Shown piece after piece: positions 14,613 through 16,416 of a stretch of DNA of 16,416 nucleotides. Origin of the DNA: Nitrospirota bacterium. GTDB taxonomy: Bacteria; Nitrospirota_A; Leptospirillia; Leptospirillales; Leptospirillaceae. The stretch spans positions 1 through 16,416 of the forward strand of contig DAIBSV010000025.1 of NCBI GenBank assembly GCA_027415455.1. The letters run 5' to 3'. The first letter of the stretch is position 1. The number at the start of each line of letters is the position of its first letter. A model generated the notes under the pieces. The model was not told where the DNA came from and searched no databases. It worked only from the letters and a program-made list of their open reading frames with translations. A program made the position numbers and the translations under genes.

Positions 14613-14759
14613 ACCCTGTCGAAAACCCGTTTTTCGGTCACATGTTGATGATGGATCGAATTTCAGTCCTCCGTGAGGCTCTTTTGTCCCGTGTAAGATG
14701 AAATGGCACTTTTTCCGGGTGGATTTTACGCAAGAACCCTTACCAGAAAGGACGTGCCC

Positions 14760-15122
14760 ATGGAAAATGCCCCTCTGTCGGAAAATGGAAGGAAAAAACG
14801 CTGGACCGTTGAGGAGAACGCCCCGATTGTCCGTCGATACCTGAAGGACCATGGGGGTCTGGCCGAAGAAACAGGCTGTACACCCGGACTGATTCTGGGG
14901 TGGGCCAAACAGGCTCTGGAAGGGATCGAGCAAACATTCTCACGGGAGATGCGGCAGCAGAGAACGATTCTGCATCGGGAAATCCTGGAAAAGGACGACC
15001 GGATCCGGAAGCTGGAATCGGTTGTTTCGGAGCCCTTCCCCGAGAATCTGCTGTTAAAAAAAAGCACTGGGGACCCCTTACCGGGACCCATGTTGGGCCG
15101 GAGACGGCGGATGAGGTCTTAA
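14760..15122 (+). CDS. IS3-family transposase OrfA (helix-turn-helix)
   Basis: A 120-residue protein from ATG 14760 with AAGGA at 14748-14752; an upstream in-frame ATG (14703) lacks such a site. RKKRWTVEENAPIVRRYLKDHGGLAEETGCTPGLILGWAKQALEG is the HTH_Tnp_1 domain that binds the IS ends. It is followed by a leucine-zipper-like helix (MRQQRTILHREILEKDDRIRKLESVVSE), the usual multimerisation region. The conserved part ends at LLLKK, where ribosomes can shift to orfB. The 19 residues after that are Pro/Arg-rich, as in the unshifted OrfA products of IS3 elements. Confidence 0.8.
   Translation: MENAPLSENGRKKRWTVEENAPIVRRYLKDHGGLAEETGCTPGLILGWAKQALEGIEQTFSREMRQQRTILHREILEKDDRIRKLESVVSEPFPENLLLKKSTGDPLPGPMLGRRRRMRS
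15056..15062 (+). promoter_or_regulatory. Programmed -1 frameshift site A_AAA_AAA (OrfA to OrfAB)
   Basis: The zero frame reads TTA-AAA-AAA-AGC. The A8 run (15056-15063) followed by G provides the canonical slippery heptamer, and a -1 shift gives KKKHWGPLTGTHVGPETADEVL, entering orfB with no gap. A G/C-rich stretch just downstream (GGGGACCCC...GGGACCC) could supply a stimulatory structure, not demonstrated. Confidence 0.8.
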
Positions 15123-15589
15123 AGACCGTGACACACCTGAAGGAAAAGGCCAAGTTCCCCATCAAGAAATCCCTTGCCGTCTTGAATCCTCCGGGCAGGT
15201 CCTATCCCCCTTGGAGGAGCCTTTCGGGGAAAAAGCCCCGTCCGGAGGGCGTTGTGCCCAAGGAACACGGAATCCTGCCGGAAGAGCGGGAAAAGATCGG
15301 GACCGTTAAACGCCAGCACCCCACGGTGGGCGGTGTCCGGCTGGCGTACATGATGCTGGACCAGGGGGTTGTGGCTGTCTCGCCCTCCACGGTCTTCCGA
15401 GTGCTCAGAGAGGCCGGCCTGTCCCGCCGATGGACTCTTCCGGACGGACGAAAAGCCGCCCGACAAGGCTTCGATCAACCCAGGAGACCCCATGAGCCGT
15501 GGCACACCGACATTGCATCTATCAGCCTCCGGGGTACGCATGACTTTTTCATCAGTGTTCCTGGAGGCTACTCAAGAAACATGGCGTAA
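15062..15589 (+). pseudogene. IS3-family transposase OrfB, truncated in the integrase core
   Basis: The sequence from the frameshift gives 175 residues: DEVLKTVTHLKEKAKFPIKKSLAVLNPPGRSY (HTH_21-like region), TVKRQHPTVGGVRLAYMMLDQGVVAVSPSTVFRVLREAGLSRRW, and the start of the rve/DDE core, PHEPWHTDIASISLRGTHDFFISV. The Asp in HTDI is the first catalytic residue. The second Asp and the Glu are absent because the frame ends GYSRNMA-stop at 15589. A complete OrfB would be roughly 120 residues longer. The VPGGYSR segment replaces the usual V-L-D-x-Y-S-R, which hints at additional small indels. It cannot be active by itself. Confidence 0.8.
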
Positions 15590-15831
15590 AATATCGTAAC
15601 TAAATGATATTCTTTTAACAAATTTCACGAATTTCTCCTGGAAAACCCCTTGTTTGACCGAGGAGGAAGGGCAGATTTCCCGCCTCGGGAGAGGCTCGTC
15701 GATTGCTTGACTGAAAAATGGGGGGAAAGGCCCTTTTTGTTCCTTTTTTCCCTCGTCCCAAGACACACCTCCCCTGTTTGGAGTCTTACAAAACGCCTCT
15801 GCTTTGATTGACGCCTCTTTATGGTGTCCGG
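15590..15831 (-). other. Non-coding stretch beyond the IS110 transposase stop; possible IS end / bridge RNA region
   Basis: About 240 bases with no supportable gene lie between the broken orfB and the IS110 transposase stop. Visible structure: AATATC-N10-GATATT (about 15591-15612), GCCTC-GGGA-GAGGC (15682-15695), a minus-strand stem GGGAAA(AAA)GG / CCTTTCCC with a bulge at 15752-15723, followed by CCCATTTTT (15722-15714), and a direct repeat ACGCCTCT at 15793 and 15811. IS110-family elements carry a structured non-coding end that encodes a bridge RNA, and in the IS1111 subgroup it is downstream of the transposase. Assigning that role here is inference. The exact IS boundary is not resolved. 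Confidence 0.35.
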
Positions 15832-16416
15832 TCAGACTGCCGGGGTCGGGACGAGTGTAAAGCCCAGCTCCTTGGCCCGTCTCTCGAGGCTTTTGCGCGC
15901 CCGCTTCTTCTGGGACTCCTCGAAGGCCGCCTGCCCCGCATCCACGTAGGCCTGGCCCTTGGTCAGGAGGGCATAGACGATTCGGGCCAGCTTGTGGGCC
16001 GTGGCCACGATCCCGCTCTTCTTTCCCAGCTTGGCACACATCCGACGATAATAGCCCCCCAGGGCCGAGTTGCTGTGTTTGAGCGAGCTCGCCGCCAGGC
16101 GAAGGGCCTGGCCCACCCGGTTGTGGCTCTTCGGCACTTTCCCTGAGATCACCTTCCCCCCCGTGATCCGCGTCCCCGGAGACACTCCCGTCCAGGAGGC
16201 GAAGTGCTTTCCGCTCGGAAACGCCGACAGGTCGCATCCGATTTCGGAGGCAATGACCAGCGCGGTGGAGATCCCAATTCCGTCGACGCGCGTCAGATCC
16301 ACGCCCAGCATCTTGTGGAGCGCGATCTGGACGTCGAATTTCGGCGCGTTTCTCGTCTGCCGGGCCTCGACCCGCTTCGTTTCTGCGGGGACTTCGTGCC
16401 GCTCCATCTTGGCCAA
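15832..16416 (-). CDS. IS110-family transposase, C-terminal part (continues past window edge)
   Basis: 194 residues, open at the right edge. LTRVDGIGISTALVIASEIGCDLSAFPSGKHFASWTGVSPGTRITGGKVISGKVPKSHNRVGQALRLAA is the Transposase_20 domain (helix-hairpin-helix GIG motif plus the serine-containing catalytic segment). GYYRRMCAKLGKKSGIVATAHKLARIVYALLTKGQAYVD and the tail SLERRAKELGFTLVP are characteristic of one large IS110 clade. The N-terminal RuvC-like DEDD domain should lie beyond the window. The position that reads S-G-G in many relatives I remember is T-G-G here; I cannot say with certainty which residue is the catalytic serine. The element recombines circular intermediates into target sites guided, in studied members, by a bridge RNA. 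Confidence 0.88.
   Translation of the reverse strand: MAKMERHEVPAETKRVEARQTRNAPKFDVQIALHKMLGVDLTRVDGIGISTALVIASEIGCDLSAFPSGKHFASWTGVSPGTRITGGKVISGKVPKSHNRVGQALRLAASSLKHSNSALGGYYRRMCAKLGKKSGIVATAHKLARIVYALLTKGQAYVDAGQAAFEESQKKRARKSLERRAKELGFTLVPTPAV

Larger units (their letters stand above)
14692..15589 (+). mobile_element. IS3-family insertion sequence, 3'-truncated
   Basis: Encodes overlapping orfA and orfB joined by a -1 slippery site. The probable left tip is TGTAAGATGAAATGGCAC at 14692; IS3-family ends usually begin TG, and the distance to orfA (68 bp) is normal. The right end is missing: orfB stops after the first part of its integrase core, with the break at about 15575-15590. An IS110-family element follows, so the truncation may mark its insertion point. 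Confidence 0.7.

Noticed and set aside
1..16416. CRISPR arrays, tRNA or rRNA genes
   Set aside because: No regularly spaced direct repeats of CRISPR size and no tRNA- or rRNA-like sequence were seen on either strand.

Overview
The window looks like an accessory region of a GC-rich acidophile, most likely a Leptospirillum (Nitrospirota). The main pointer is the minus-strand gene at 2491-4206. It encodes an exported single-heme (CxxCH) protein with an outer-membrane-barrel-like body that matches my recollection of the Leptospirillum iron-oxidising cytochrome Cyt572. The assignment rests on motif and architecture recognition, not on a search.

Layout, left to right. (1) 1-2224: end of a plasmid or mobilizable-element transfer cluster: a small membrane protein, a MobC-like ribbon-helix-helix accessory protein, and a MOBP/TraI(RP4)-type relaxase with HxDTDNxHxH and a C-terminal LPD7-like domain. 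(2) 2225-4436: a long inverted repeat built from 9-bp units, a strong terminator and the Cyt572-like gene, whose barrel part has visibly lower GC than its signal/heme part. (3) 4437-6474: a complete ISAs1-family insertion sequence. I could delimit it to the base by matching 17-bp terminal inverted repeats (13/17) and a perfect 10-bp target duplication. Its transposase carries a DruA-like DUF4338 domain at the N-terminus and a single-base frameshift. (4) 6930-13586: a six-gene tripartite efflux operon: HlyD-like adaptor (frameshifted), two separate ABC ATPases (a split YbhF), two ABC-2 permeases (YbhS/YbhR-like) and a TolC-like outer-membrane factor. (5) 13630-14616: a minus-strand HI0074/MNT nucleotidyltransferase pair, related to HEPN-MNT toxin-antitoxin modules, with a clear promoter and an operator-like palindrome; the MNT gene is frameshifted. 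(6) 14692-15589: an IS3-family element with a textbook A_AAA_AAA programmed -1 frameshift site, truncated inside orfB. (7) 15590-16416: an IS110-family transposase running off the right edge, with about 240 bp of structured non-coding DNA beyond its stop that could belong to the IS end and is a place to look for a bridge RNA.

How the parts work together. The efflux genes are translationally coupled (ATGA or GTGA overlaps) and encode a whole envelope-spanning pump. The two ATPases show complementary degeneration: the H-loop is lost in the first and the signature Ser in the second, which would put both defects in one composite ATP site. The transfer genes, three IS families and the TA-like pair mark this as a mobile or recombining region into which a respiratory cytochrome and an efflux pump are embedded. 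Three genes carry one-base frameshifts next to homopolymers, so either real decay or homopolymer sequencing error must be considered.
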